A DNA stretch of 64,000 bases from Sphingobium lignivorans. GTDB lineage: Bacteria > Pseudomonadota > Alphaproteobacteria > Sphingomonadales > Sphingomonadaceae. Position numbers and translations under genes: made by a program. Shown piece by piece: positions 24,573 through 32,700 of the stretch. The notes beneath the pieces are model-generated. The model did not search any database, was not told the origin of the DNA, and was given only the letters and a program-made list of their open reading frames with translations. Where the stretch lies: assembly GCF_014203955.1 (NCBI RefSeq), contig NZ_JACHKA010000001.1, positions 3,808,501-3,872,500 on the forward strand. The letters are read 5' to 3'. How positions within the stretch are numbered: the first letter of the stretch is position 1; the number at the start of each line of letters is the position of its first letter.

Positions 24573-25244
24573 TTAGCCTTCCTTGTTGTGCTGCGCGGCC
24601 TTCAGCGCCGCCAGCTCGGCCTCGACCTTGTCGCTCGACTGCAGATCCGCGATTTCCTGCTCCAGCGTCTTGGGCTGGTTGCCCAGTCCCATCGCGTCGG
24701 CATGACCTTCCGCCATGTCCACCCGGCGCTCGAGCATCTCGAAGCGCGAGAAGGCGTCCTGCACGCGCTCGCCATTGTACATCTCGCGGGCCCGCAGGCG
24801 GGTCTGTGCGCTTTCCATGCGGGTCACCAGGCTGTTCTGGCGAGCGCGTGCTTCGCGCAGCTTGCCCTGCAGCTTGGCGATGTCTTCCTCCGAGGCGGCG
24901 AGCGCATCGTCGAGCACGGCGATCTGGCCCTTGAGCTGCGCGGCCATGTCGGCGGCCTTCTGGCGCTCGACCAGCGCAGCCTTGGCGAGATCCTCGCGGT
25001 CCTTGGAAAGCGCCAGCTCGGCCTTTTCCTTCCAGCTGTCCTGGAGCGACTCGAGCTTCGCGATGTGGCGACGCATTTCCTTCTGGTCCGCAATCGTGCG
25101 GGCGGCAGACGCTCGCACCTCGACCAGGGTTTCCTCCATTTCGAGGATGATCATGCGGATCATCTTCGCCGGGTCCTCCGCCCGATCCAGCAGATCGGTG
25201 ACGTTGGCGGCAATGATGTCGCGGGTGCGAGAGAAGATACCCAT
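24573..25244 (-). CDS. pspA: Phage-shock protein A (ESCRT-III-like membrane protector)
   Basis: The ATG at 25244 gives MGIFSRTRDIIAANVTDLLD, the conserved PspA amphipathic helix; a longer frame to 25325 is not coding-like. 223 residues, mostly coiled coil, with RAEDPAKMIRMIILEMEETL and the internal RQKAADMAAQLKGQIAVLDD. PspA binds stressed membrane and, when free, inhibits PspF. The C-terminus is rich in acidic residues and ends HNKEG. First large gene after the leader ORF and hairpin. Confidence 0.95.
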   Translation of the reverse strand: MGIFSRTRDIIAANVTDLLDRAEDPAKMIRMIILEMEETLVEVRASAARTIADQKEMRRHIAKLESLQDSWKEKAELALSKDREDLAKAALVERQKAADMAAQLKGQIAVLDDALAASEEDIAKLQGKLREARARQNSLVTRMESAQTRLRAREMYNGERVQDAFSRFEMLERRVDMAEGHADAMGLGNQPKTLEQEIADLQSSDKVEAELAALKAAQHNKEG

Positions 25245-25276
25245 CTGTTCATTACTCCAATTCGAAAATTCAGGGT

Positions 25277-25307
25277 GCCGGGGCGGGTGAGGGGCATCCG
25301 CCCCGGC
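25277..25307 (-). other. Stable hairpin between leader ORF and pspA
   Basis: On the minus strand GCCGGGGCGG pairs perfectly with CCGCCCCGGC around an 11-base loop, 33 bp before pspA. No T run follows, so it is not a terminator. It could be an mRNA processing or stability element that sets pspA dosage relative to the small upstream gene. Confidence 0.6.
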
Positions 25308-25333
25308 TATCAAGCAAGCCGTCAAGCAAGGGA

Positions 25334-25504
25334 TTATGCCGACTTGCCGGAACCATTATCATGATTTGCCGCCGCAATCTGCTGGTCCGCCTGGGGACCG
25401 GTGTAAGCAGGGCCCACCGCGCCGAGCACCATGGTGGCGCTGAAGACGATGGTGAGGAGGGTGGCGAAAACACTGTTGCTGTAGTTGTTCACGAAACGGG
25501 TCAT
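25334..25504 (-). CDS. 56-residue small protein, first gene of psp operon
   Basis: Start ATG follows CAGGAAGACAGAC. The sequence TRFVNNYSNSVFATLLTIVF continues into SATMVLGAVGPAYTGPQADQ and ends NGSGKSA. One hydrophobic segment (residues ~10-28) with an Ala-x-Gly-type end could be a signal peptide or membrane anchor. It lies 65 bp downstream of the sigma-54 promoter, so it is the first product made on membrane stress. Not a known psp gene as far as I can recognise. Confidence 0.75.
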   Translation of the reverse strand: MTRFVNNYSNSVFATLLTIVFSATMVLGAVGPAYTGPQADQQIAAANHDNGSGKSA

Positions 25505-25568
25505 TGTCTGTCTTCCTGATCCTGTATTTGGCCTTCAAAGCCCGCCTTCTGGCGGATTGCCCATCATA

Positions 25569-25585
25569 TTGCACAGGCCGTGCCA
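25569..25585 (-). promoter_or_regulatory. Sigma-54 (-24/-12) promoter of the psp operon
   Basis: On the minus strand TGGCACGGCCTGTGCAA has GG and GC separated by exactly 10 bases, the obligatory sigma-54 spacing, and matches TGGCACG-N4-TTGCA with one change. It is 65 bp upstream of the 56-residue ORF and faces away from pspF. PspF-binding enhancers should lie between 25590 and 25680. Confidence 0.88.
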
Positions 25586-25687
25586 ATTTCCGGAAATGGC
25601 TGAAATCCGCCACTTTCGTTCATCCGATATTCAGCGCTACCAGTTTCATCTTGCCAAGATGTAGGAATTATCACTAATCGTTGGCTC

Positions 25688-26740
25688 GTGGAAAAAACGA
25701 CGCATTTCGTCGGCCAGTCGCTGGCCTTTCTGGACGCGGTCGAACAGGCGGGCCGCGCGGCCGAACTCATCCGCCCGGTGCTCGTCATCGGCGAGCGCGG
25801 CACCGGCAAGGAACTGATCGCCGAGCGCATTCACCGCCTGTCTCCCCGCTGGGACGGCCCCCTCATCACCATGAACTGCGCCGCGCTGCCCGAGACGCTG
25901 ATCGAGGCCGAACTGTTCGGCCATGAGGCCGGCGCCTTCACCGGCGCCACCCGCGCCCGCGCCGGCCGGTTTGAGGAAGCGGATGGCGGCACCCTGTTCC
26001 TCGACGAGCTGGGCACCTTGTCCATGGCCGCGCAGGAGCGCCTGCTGCGCGCGGTGGAATATGGGGAAGTGACGCGCATCGGTAGCTCCCGCCCCCTCAA
26101 TGTCGACGTGCGCATCGTCGCGGCCACCAATGAGCATCTGCCCGCCGCGGTGGAGGCCGGACGCTTTCGCGCAGACCTGCTCGATCGCCTCTCCTTCGAG
26201 GTCATCACCCTGCCGCCGCTGCGCGGACGCGAGGGCGATGCCGAGGTGCTTGCCGAGCATTTCGGCCGGCGCATGGCAACCGAGATGCGCTGGCCCGGCT
26301 GGCCCGGCTTCTCCGCGCGCGCGATGGCGGAGCTGGTCGCTTATGGCTGGCCGGGCAATGTGCGCGAACTGCGCAATGTGGTCGAGCGCGCCGTCTACCG
26401 CTGGCAGGACCCCGCCCATCCGATCGACGCAATTCAGCTCGATCCCTTTGCCTCGCCCTGGCAACCGGCGCCCATGCCCTCCAGCCTTCCCCGGCCGGAC
26501 GATAGCGCCCGGACGGCCATCGCGCCCGCACCGGCCCCCAATGGCGACATGCGCGAGGACCAGTTGTCGATCGCGCTCGATGACATCACGGATTTCCGCG
26601 CCGCGGTCGATGTGCATGAAGCCACGATCCTTCGCCGCGCGCTCGAGCGACACCGCTTCAACCAGCGCGCCACGGCCAAGGCGCTGGGCCTTTCCTACGA
26701 CCAGCTTCGCCACTGCCTCAAGAAACACGCGCTGCTGTAG
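25688..26740 (+). CDS. pspF: PspF, sigma-54 activator of the psp operon
   Basis: 350 residues, GTG start. The AAA+ domain begins at once with no N-terminal regulatory domain, as in PspF: VIGERGTGKELIAERIH (Walker A), ELFGHEAGAFTGATRARAGR (GAFTGA loop that contacts sigma-54), GGTLFLDELG (Walker B) and VNVDVRIVAATNE-type sensor I. The C-terminal Fis-type helix-turn-helix is HRFNQRATAKALGLSYDQLR. It is divergent from the psp operon. Activity is expected to be held down by PspA. Confidence 0.96.
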   Translation: MEKTTHFVGQSLAFLDAVEQAGRAAELIRPVLVIGERGTGKELIAERIHRLSPRWDGPLITMNCAALPETLIEAELFGHEAGAFTGATRARAGRFEEADGGTLFLDELGTLSMAAQERLLRAVEYGEVTRIGSSRPLNVDVRIVAATNEHLPAAVEAGRFRADLLDRLSFEVITLPPLRGREGDAEVLAEHFGRRMATEMRWPGWPGFSARAMAELVAYGWPGNVRELRNVVERAVYRWQDPAHPIDAIQLDPFASPWQPAPMPSSLPRPDDSARTAIAPAPAPNGDMREDQLSIALDDITDFRAAVDVHEATILRRALERHRFNQRATAKALGLSYDQLRHCLKKHALL

Positions 26741-26942
26741 CACGCGCCCCGGACGCCGGCCGGGCGGTGCGATGCGCGCGCCAGCTTCATGTCATATCGA
26801 TTTTATCTTCGCGCCTCATCGCTATAGTCTGTTGGCAAGTCGCGCCCGTCCGCGCCAATGCTGGCGGGCCCACCCGAACGATTCGCATGATCCATGCGTT
26901 TCGCCACCCAGAACAGAAACCACTGCTTCAGGAGCTTCAATC

Positions 26943-27554
26943 ATGGCATTCACCCTTCCCGACCTTCCCTATGCGAAAACGGCTTTCGGCGAAGACATGT
27001 CGGCCGAGACGTTCGACTATCATCACGGCAAGCATCACAATGCCTATGTGACGAAAGCGAACGAGCTGGTCGCCGCCGACCCGGCGCTGCAGGGCAAGTC
27101 GCTGGTCGAGCTGATCCGCACCGCCAAGGGCGGCCTGTTCAACCAGGTCGGCCAGATCTGGAACCACAGCTTCTTCTGGCAGTGCCTCTCGCCCGAGACG
27201 CAGGAGCCGACCGGCAAGCTCGCCGAGCTGATCCAGGAAGGCTTCGGCTCGACAGACGCGCTGATCGAGAAGCTGAAGGCAGAGGCAGTGGGCCATTTCG
27301 CCAGCGGCTGGGCAGCGCTCAACCTCACCGACGGCAAGCTGGAAGTGACCAGCTATCATGATGCCGACTGCCCCGTCGCGCATGGCGCCACGCCGCTGTT
27401 CATCCTCGATGTATGGGAACATGCCTATTATATCGACTATCGCAATGCGCGTCCCAACTTCGCCGACACGATCCTCAAGAAGCATGTGAACTGGGCCTTC
27501 GTGGCCGAGAATCTCGACGGCAACGGCGCCGAGCGCGCCAACCAGCCGGGCTGA
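26943..27554 (+). CDS. sodB: Superoxide dismutase, Fe type
   Basis: Dismutates superoxide to oxygen and hydrogen peroxide in the cytoplasm. ATG at 26943 follows CAGGAG and gives 203 residues starting FTLPDLPYAKTAFGE. Metal ligands: His in TFDYHHGKHHNAYV, His in QIWNHSFFWQCL, and Asp/His in LDVWEHAYYIDY. The Gln in FNQVGQIWNH is in the position typical of iron enzymes. A strong terminator follows. About 200 bp upstream is free of genes and should hold the promoter. Confidence 0.96.
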   Translation: MAFTLPDLPYAKTAFGEDMSAETFDYHHGKHHNAYVTKANELVAADPALQGKSLVELIRTAKGGLFNQVGQIWNHSFFWQCLSPETQEPTGKLAELIQEGFGSTDALIEKLKAEAVGHFASGWAALNLTDGKLEVTSYHDADCPVAHGATPLFILDVWEHAYYIDYRNARPNFADTILKKHVNWAFVAENLDGNGAERANQPG

Positions 27555-27583
27555 CCCCGGCCCGGCCCGATCGACGAAAAGGG

Positions 27584-27610
27584 AAAGGGCGCCTGCGGGG
27601 CGCCCTTTTT
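27584..27610 (+). terminator. Rho-independent terminator of sodB
   Basis: AAAGGGCGCC and GGCGCCCTTT pair around a short loop and are followed by further T. A textbook terminator 30 bp after the stop codon. Confidence 0.9.
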
Positions 27611-27670
27611 CTAGCAAGAGAGGCAAGGGGGCGCCCAGAGGCGCCGGAGGGGCTCGTCGTCTCGAGCCAT

Positions 27671-27903
27671 ATGCTTACTTTTCCCCTGTCCTACACACCC
27701 GCCACGATGGCAGACCAGCCGGCCCCCTCCTCCTGCCGACAGGAGGAAGCGAGGCAGGGCTCTTTCTCATCGCAGGCCTTCCATCGTCCGGTCGGGCTGC
27801 GCAGGCTTGTCGGAGCGGGTTCTCGCGCCTGCCTCATCGGATCTCCCGCAAAGTTCAGGGAAGCGGAAGATGACGGGGACTGCCGTCATCTTTGTAAACT
27901 TCC
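27671..27903 (+). repeat. Dispersed intergenic repeat, copy A
   Basis: About 230 bp that match the segment at 37061-37295 (opposite strand). Shared blocks in order are CTTTTCCCCTGTCCTACAC, GACAGG, GCTCTTTC, GTTCCATC/CTTCCATC, CGGGC-GCGCAGGC, TCTCG-GCC and a terminal hairpin (AAGTTC..AAGATGACG / CGTCATCTT..AACTTC). The middle has diverged, the ends less so. No protein is encoded. It may be a non-autonomous mobile element or a structured RNA. The DNA from here to the UspA gene (27904-28077) shows nothing else. Confidence 0.75.
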
Positions 27904-28077
27904 AGACCGCTGTGCAGTGTTGGAGCGGCATGGCGACGCTCTCCAGCCGTGAGGCGGCCCCACCCCGTTTCAACCGTCTCGGACTCCCGAAGACCCGGCG
28001 GTTACTCCGAACGCCACCTCGTCCACAGAGCCTCGGGCGGCTCCCCATCAGATGCCCGAGTCACCTCGTTAACTTCC

Positions 28078-28536
28078 TCAGCTCAGGCGCTCGATGTCCT
28101 CGTGGCTCAGCGAGCCGGGGATGATCATCACCGGGCAGGGCAGCGTGCCGGCGTCATGGCCCGCGAAATGCGTGACCAGAGGGCCCGGCGCGCCCTTGGG
28201 TGCCGCGCCGAGCACCAGGGCCGCCACCGGCTCGCCGGATGCCAGCATTTCCCGGACCGAGCCGACCGGATCGCCGATCTTCACGGTGATGGCCGGCTGG
28301 ATTCCCGCTTCCGCCATCAGTGTGCCCGCCGCGCTCATGGCCAGCGCTTCCGCGCGGGCGCGGGCTTCCTCCTCCATGGTCGCCTGCACGGCGCCCCACT
28401 GGACGAACTCTGTCTTGGGCACGAGCGCGAGCATGTGGACGCCGCCGCCGGTCTTGGCCGCACGGCGCGCCGCGAAAAGCAGAGCGGATTCGGCCTCGGT
28501 GCTTTCGTCCACGACGACGAGATAAGTGCGCATCAT
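28078..28536 (-). CDS. Universal stress protein (UspA family)
   Basis: 152 residues. The start is the first of two adjacent ATGs at 28536, after [26 protein letters not shown] is the N-terminal beta strand with the D that contacts nucleotide. The late [20 protein letters not shown] and CPVMIIPGS follow the G-x2-G-x9-G(S/T) ATP-binding pattern only loosely. A single Usp domain, cytoplasmic; role in stress survival inferred from the family. Convergent with sodB across the repeat, divergent from the PDH E2 gene. Confidence 0.9.
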   Translation of the reverse strand: MMRTYLVVVDESTEAESALLFAARRAAKTGGGVHMLALVPKTEFVQWGAVQATMEEEARARAEALAMSAAGTLMAEAGIQPAITVKIGDPVGSVREMLASGEPVAALVLGAAPKGAPGPLVTHFAGHDAGTLPCPVMIIPGSLSHEDIERLS

Positions 28537-28676
28537 CGGGCGGCTCTCCGGTTTTCTCTCACGCTTGGTGGGCGAAATTCGCGCCCGATGCAAGCGATGG
28601 CCTTGACCCGGCAAGGCAAAGCGTGAAGGTGACCGTTGATTGTCCAACCGCAAGCAAACAGGAAAGCCTGGCCCTC

Positions 28677-29981
28677 ATGGCGATCAACATCCAGATGCCC
28701 GCCCTCTCGCCCACCATGGAAGAAGGCACGCTGGCCAAATGGCTGGTGAAGGAAGGCGACACCGTCAGCTCCGGCGATCTTCTCGCGGAAATCGAGACGG
28801 ACAAGGCGACGATGGAATTCGAAGCCGTGGACGAAGGCGTGGTCGGCAAGATCCTCATTCCGGAAGGCACGGACAATGTGAAGGTCGGCACCGTGATCGC
28901 GGTGCTGGTCGAGGAGGGCGAGGAAGTGCCGGCGGATGCCGGTGCCGCCGCAGCGCCCGCCAAGACCGATGCGACGCCCGCCAAGGCCGAGCCGGCCAGC
29001 GCGCCGAAGCCCGAACCGGAAGTGGCCAGAGCCGCTACCGCGCCAGCGGCCGCGCCGGCCGCGGAGGGTGAGCGCATCAAGGCAAGCCCGCTGGCCCGTC
29101 GCATCGCCGAGCAATCCGGCATTGACCTGGCCGCAGTCGCGGGCACGGGGCCCAACGGGCGAATCGTCAAGGCCGACCTTGAAGGCGTGAAGCCCGGCGC
29201 AGCGGCCGCGCCGCGCCCCGCAGAAGCGCCTGCCGCCGCCGCACCGGCGCCTGCTCCTGCGCCCGCCCCGGTGGCGGCTCAGGACTTCGGCATCCCGCAC
29301 GAAGTCGAGAAGCTCTCCAATATCCGCAAGACGATCGCGCGGCGCCTCACCGAATCGAAGCAGACCATCCCGCACATCTACCTCACCGTGGACGTGCGCC
29401 TCGATGCGCTGCTCAAGCTGCGCGGGGAGCTCAACACGGCGCTGGAGAAGAGCGGCGTCAAACTCTCCGTCAACGATCTGCTCATCAAGGCGCTGGCCAA
29501 GGCGCTGCTTGCCTGCCCGAAGTGCAACGTGCAGTTCGCGGGCGACCAGCTCCTCAAGTTCAGCCGCGCGGACGTCAGCGTCGCCGTTTCGATCCCCACC
29601 GGCCTCATCACGCCGATCATCGTCGATGCCGGCGCCAAGGCCGTGAGCGCGATCTCGACCGAGATGAAGGACCTCGCCAGCCGCGCCAAGGAAGGCAAGC
29701 TGCGCCCCGAGGAATATCAGGGCGGCACCGCCAGCCTCTCCAACATGGGCATGATGGGCATCAAGCAGTTCGAGGCCGTCATCAATCCGCCGCAGGCGAT
29801 GATCATGGCCATCGGCGCGGGCGAGAAGCGCCCCTATGTGATCGACGACGCGCTCGGTATCGCCACGGTGATGTCGGCCACCGGCAGCTTCGACCATCGC
29901 GCCATTGACGGCGCGGACGGCGCGGAGTTGATGAAGGTCTTCAAGGAACTGGTGGAGGCGCCGCTGGGTCTGGTGGCGTAA
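28677..29981 (+). CDS. pdhC: Pyruvate dehydrogenase E2 (dihydrolipoyl acetyltransferase)
   Basis: 434 residues from ATG 28677, with AGGAAAG upstream. One N-terminal lipoyl domain ([20 protein letters not shown]; lipoyl Lys in [13 protein letters not shown]), an Ala/Pro/Glu-rich linker, the E3-binding domain ([31 protein letters not shown]) around residues 135-170 and a second Ala/Pro linker. The catalytic domain begins near 210 and carries [15 protein letters not shown] (His/Asp active site). [10 protein letters not shown] and the linker style match PDH rather than OGDH E2. The E1 genes are not in this window; lpdA follows after one gene. Confidence 0.95.
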   Translation: MAINIQMPALSPTMEEGTLAKWLVKEGDTVSSGDLLAEIETDKATMEFEAVDEGVVGKILIPEGTDNVKVGTVIAVLVEEGEEVPADAGAAAAPAKTDATPAKAEPASAPKPEPEVARAATAPAAAPAAEGERIKASPLARRIAEQSGIDLAAVAGTGPNGRIVKADLEGVKPGAAAAPRPAEAPAAAAPAPAPAPAPVAAQDFGIPHEVEKLSNIRKTIARRLTESKQTIPHIYLTVDVRLDALLKLRGELNTALEKSGVKLSVNDLLIKALAKALLACPKCNVQFAGDQLLKFSRADVSVAVSIPTGLITPIIVDAGAKAVSAISTEMKDLASRAKEGKLRPEEYQGGTASLSNMGMMGIKQFEAVINPPQAMIMAIGAGEKRPYVIDDALGIATVMSATGSFDHRAIDGADGAELMKVFKELVEAPLGLVA

Positions 29982-30049
29982 ATGCCCCGGACCGCAAAGC
30001 CGAGCCTCTCCCTCTCCCGGGAGGGGAGAAGGGCGGACAAGGCACGCTG

Positions 30050-30445
30050 ATGCCCGACGCCGCTCCCACCGCCGCCCCGACCATCCGCGTCACCACCATG
30101 CCGGCGGACGCCAATCCCTATGGCGACATCTTCGGCGGCTGGCTGATGAGCCAGATGGACATGGCGGCCGGACTGGTCGCCGCGCGGCACAGCGCGGGGC
30201 GAGCCGTCACCATCGCCGTGGAAGGCATGCAGTTCCACCGCCCGGTATTCGTGGGTGACGAGGTTTCCGTCTTCGCGACGCTGGTGAAGGTCGGCAACAC
30301 CTCCATGGCCATCGACGTCGAGACCTGGCGGCGGGACCGCCACGGCGAGGCCATGAACAAGGTGACGCAGGCCCGTTTCGTCTTTGTCGCCATCGACGAG
30401 CAACGCCATCCCCGCAAGGTGCCGCCGATGGTGGCCGCCGCATGA
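30050..30445 (+). CDS. Acyl-CoA thioesterase, hotdog fold
   Basis: 131 residues, one hotdog domain. VTTMPADANPYGDIFGGWLM and SQMDMAAGLVAARHS contain the catalytic Asp of the YciA/acyl-CoA thioesterase group. MQFHRPVFVGDEVSVFATLV is the second conserved strand pair. It hydrolyses acyl-CoA to free acid and CoA. It lies between E2 and E3 genes of PDH in the same direction and may use short acyl-CoAs, but specificity is not predictable. Confidence 0.92.
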   Translation: MPDAAPTAAPTIRVTTMPADANPYGDIFGGWLMSQMDMAAGLVAARHSAGRAVTIAVEGMQFHRPVFVGDEVSVFATLVKVGNTSMAIDVETWRRDRHGEAMNKVTQARFVFVAIDEQRHPRKVPPMVAAA

Positions 30446-30505
30446 GCCGTCTCATATTCACTCGCCGCGCTGCTGGTCGCGGCGCGCAGTTCTGGAGAAC
30501 ATGAC

Positions 30506-31921
30506 GTGTCCGAATCCTACGATCTCATCGTCCTCGGTTCCGGCCCCGGCGGCTATGTCGCGGCGATCCGCGCGGCGCAGCTCGGGCTCAAGACCGCGAT
30601 CGTCGAGCGCGAGCTGCTGGGCGGCATCTGCCTCAACTGGGGCTGCATCCCCACCAAGGCGCTGCTGCGCTCGGCGGAGATCTTCCATTATATGAGCCAT
30701 GCGAAGGACTATGGCCTCGCGGCGGAAAAGATCAGCGCCGACATCGAAGCCGTGGTGAAGCGCTCGCGCGGCGTGGCGAAGCAGCTCAATGCCGGCGTCA
30801 CGCATCTCATGAAGAAGAACAAGATCGCCGTGCACATGGGCACCGGCGTGCTGACGGCCGCGAACAAGCTGACGGTGACGGACAAGGACGGCAATAAGAC
30901 CGACCTCTCCGCGAAACACATCATCGTGGCGACGGGCGCACGCGCGCGCGACCTGCCCTTCGCCCCGGCGGACGGCAAGCGCATCTGGACCTATCGCACC
31001 GCCATGACCCCGCCGGAAATGCCGGGCAAGCTGCTGGTCATCGGGTCGGGCGCCATCGGCATCGAGTTCGCGAGCTTCTACAATGACATGGGTGCCGAGG
31101 TGACGGTCGTCGAAATGATGGACCGCATCGTGCCGGTGGAGGATGCCGACGTGTCGGCCTTCCTCGAGAAGCAGCTCGTGAAGCGCGGCATGAAGATCGT
31201 GACCGGCGCGGCGCTGGACTCCCTCAAGGCTTCCGACAAGGGCGTCACCGCCGCCATCAAGGGCAAGGACGGAAAGACGGAGACCAGCGAGTTCAGCCAC
31301 TGCATCGTCGCCATCGGCATCGTCCCGAACACCGAGAATATCGGGTTGGAAGCGCTTGGCGTCACCATGGAGCGGGGACACATCAAGACCGATGGGCTCT
31401 GCCGTACCAACGTCGCCGGCCTGTGGGCGATCGGCGACGTCACCGCGCCGCCATGGCTCGCGCACAAGGCCAGCCACGAGGGCGTCACCGCCGCCGAAGC
31501 GATCGCGCAGGCGCTCGGCAACAAGGATGTTCATCCGCACGAGATGGACCCGCGCAACATCCCCGGCTGCACCTACTGCCAGCCGCAGGTCGCCAGCGTG
31601 GGGCTGACCGAAGCCAAAGCGAAGGAAGCCGGCTATACGGTGAAGGCAGGCACTTTCCCCTTCATCGGCAATGGCAAGGCCATTGCACTGGGCGAGGCGG
31701 AGGGCTTCGTGAAGACCGTGTTCGATGCCAAGACCGGCGAACTGCTCGGCGCGCACATGGTCGGCGCGGAAGTGACGGAAATGATCCAGGGCTATACGAT
31801 CGGCAAGACCGCCGAGCTGGTCGAGGCCGACTTCATCCAGACCGTCTTCCCGCATCCCACGATCAGCGAAACCATGCATGAAGCGGTCCTCGCCGCGTTC
31901 GGACGGGCGCTGCATATTTGA
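30506..31921 (+). CDS. lpdA: Dihydrolipoyl dehydrogenase (E3)
   Basis: 471 residues, GTG start. FAD site LIVLGSGPGGYVAAIRAAQL, redox disulfide GGICLNWGCIPTKALLRSAE, NAD site LLVIGSGAIGIEFASFYNDM, second FAD motif GLWAIGDVTAPPWLAHKASH, and C-terminal FPHPTISETMHEAV with the catalytic His/Glu pair. It reoxidises lipoyl groups of PDH E2 (and perhaps other 2-oxoacid complexes) with NAD. It clusters with the E2 gene, so it is probably the PDH-dedicated copy. Confidence 0.96.
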   Translation: MSESYDLIVLGSGPGGYVAAIRAAQLGLKTAIVERELLGGICLNWGCIPTKALLRSAEIFHYMSHAKDYGLAAEKISADIEAVVKRSRGVAKQLNAGVTHLMKKNKIAVHMGTGVLTAANKLTVTDKDGNKTDLSAKHIIVATGARARDLPFAPADGKRIWTYRTAMTPPEMPGKLLVIGSGAIGIEFASFYNDMGAEVTVVEMMDRIVPVEDADVSAFLEKQLVKRGMKIVTGAALDSLKASDKGVTAAIKGKDGKTETSEFSHCIVAIGIVPNTENIGLEALGVTMERGHIKTDGLCRTNVAGLWAIGDVTAPPWLAHKASHEGVTAAEAIAQALGNKDVHPHEMDPRNIPGCTYCQPQVASVGLTEAKAKEAGYTVKAGTFPFIGNGKAIALGEAEGFVKTVFDAKTGELLGAHMVGAEVTEMIQGYTIGKTAELVEADFIQTVFPHPTISETMHEAVLAAFGRALHI

Positions 31922-32006
31922 CCTGCGGCTTCCGGCAATGGCCGGTGCGCGGCGCCCGGCAAGGGCAGGCAGCAGCGGGGCGCAGGCCGGCGAACAAGGT
32001 GCGCAG

Positions 32007-32624
32007 ATGAGCCCGCGCCGCCGCCTGGCGCTGGCCGCCATGCTGCTGGTGTCGCTGCTTCTGCTGGGCTTCGCCCGCGCGGCCGGCCTGCCCGCGCCGG
32101 CCGACGAGCTTGCCATGACCATCGTCGATGCGGTGCAGATCCATTATCCTGCGCAGGCCGCCGGGGTCACATCCGTGGCCAGCGTGCTGCATCGAGCCGG
32201 CGACACGGGCGCGCTGATCGCAACCATGCTCGTCCTTGGCCTGTTCCTCGCTTATGCCGGACGACCGCGCGAAGTGGGCTGGCTGCTTGCGGCGGTGATG
32301 ACGGTCATCCTGTTCAACCCGGCGTTGAAGGCGCTCTTTGCCGAAGAGCGCCCAGACCTCATTCCCCGGGTCGTGGAGGTGACGGGACACAGCTTCCCGA
32401 GCGGTCATGCCGCCGGGACGATGGCGCTCTATGGTGCCGTGGCACTGCTCTTTCCCGGTCGCCTCATATGGATCGCCTGCGCTGCGATGATCCTCCTCAC
32501 CGGCGCGAGCCGGGTCTGGCTCGGCGTGCACTGGCCGACAGACGTGGTCGCCGGGTGGCTCGAGGCGGCCGCCTGGCTCCTCGTCATGTCGATCTGGCTG
32601 CCACGCAGGGAGCGACGCGCCTGA
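32007..32624 (+). CDS. PAP2 family phosphatase, membrane-bound
   Basis: 205 residues from ATG 32007; an upstream ATG at 31938 would add a non-hydrophobic leader. Several membrane helices surround the PAP2 motifs: KALFAEERPD (K-x6-RP), SFPSGHAAGT (PSGH) and SRVWLGVHWPTDVVAGW (SR-x5-H-x3-D). All three are complete, so it should be an active lipid-phosphate phosphatase, for example on undecaprenyl pyrophosphate or phosphatidate. Confidence 0.9.
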   Translation: MSPRRRLALAAMLLVSLLLLGFARAAGLPAPADELAMTIVDAVQIHYPAQAAGVTSVASVLHRAGDTGALIATMLVLGLFLAYAGRPREVGWLLAAVMTVILFNPALKALFAEERPDLIPRVVEVTGHSFPSGHAAGTMALYGAVALLFPGRLIWIACAAMILLTGASRVWLGVHWPTDVVAGWLEAAAWLLVMSIWLPRRERRA

Positions 32625-32700
32625 CGCCCCTCATGATGCCCTTGCATCATGGCGCTCTGCGCGACCAATCTGCCAGCGACAGGGATTCCGGGGGACAAGC

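Noticed and set aside
30458..32122. 554-codon minus-strand frame opposite lpdA
   Set aside because: Antisense shadow; E3 motifs are on the plus strand.
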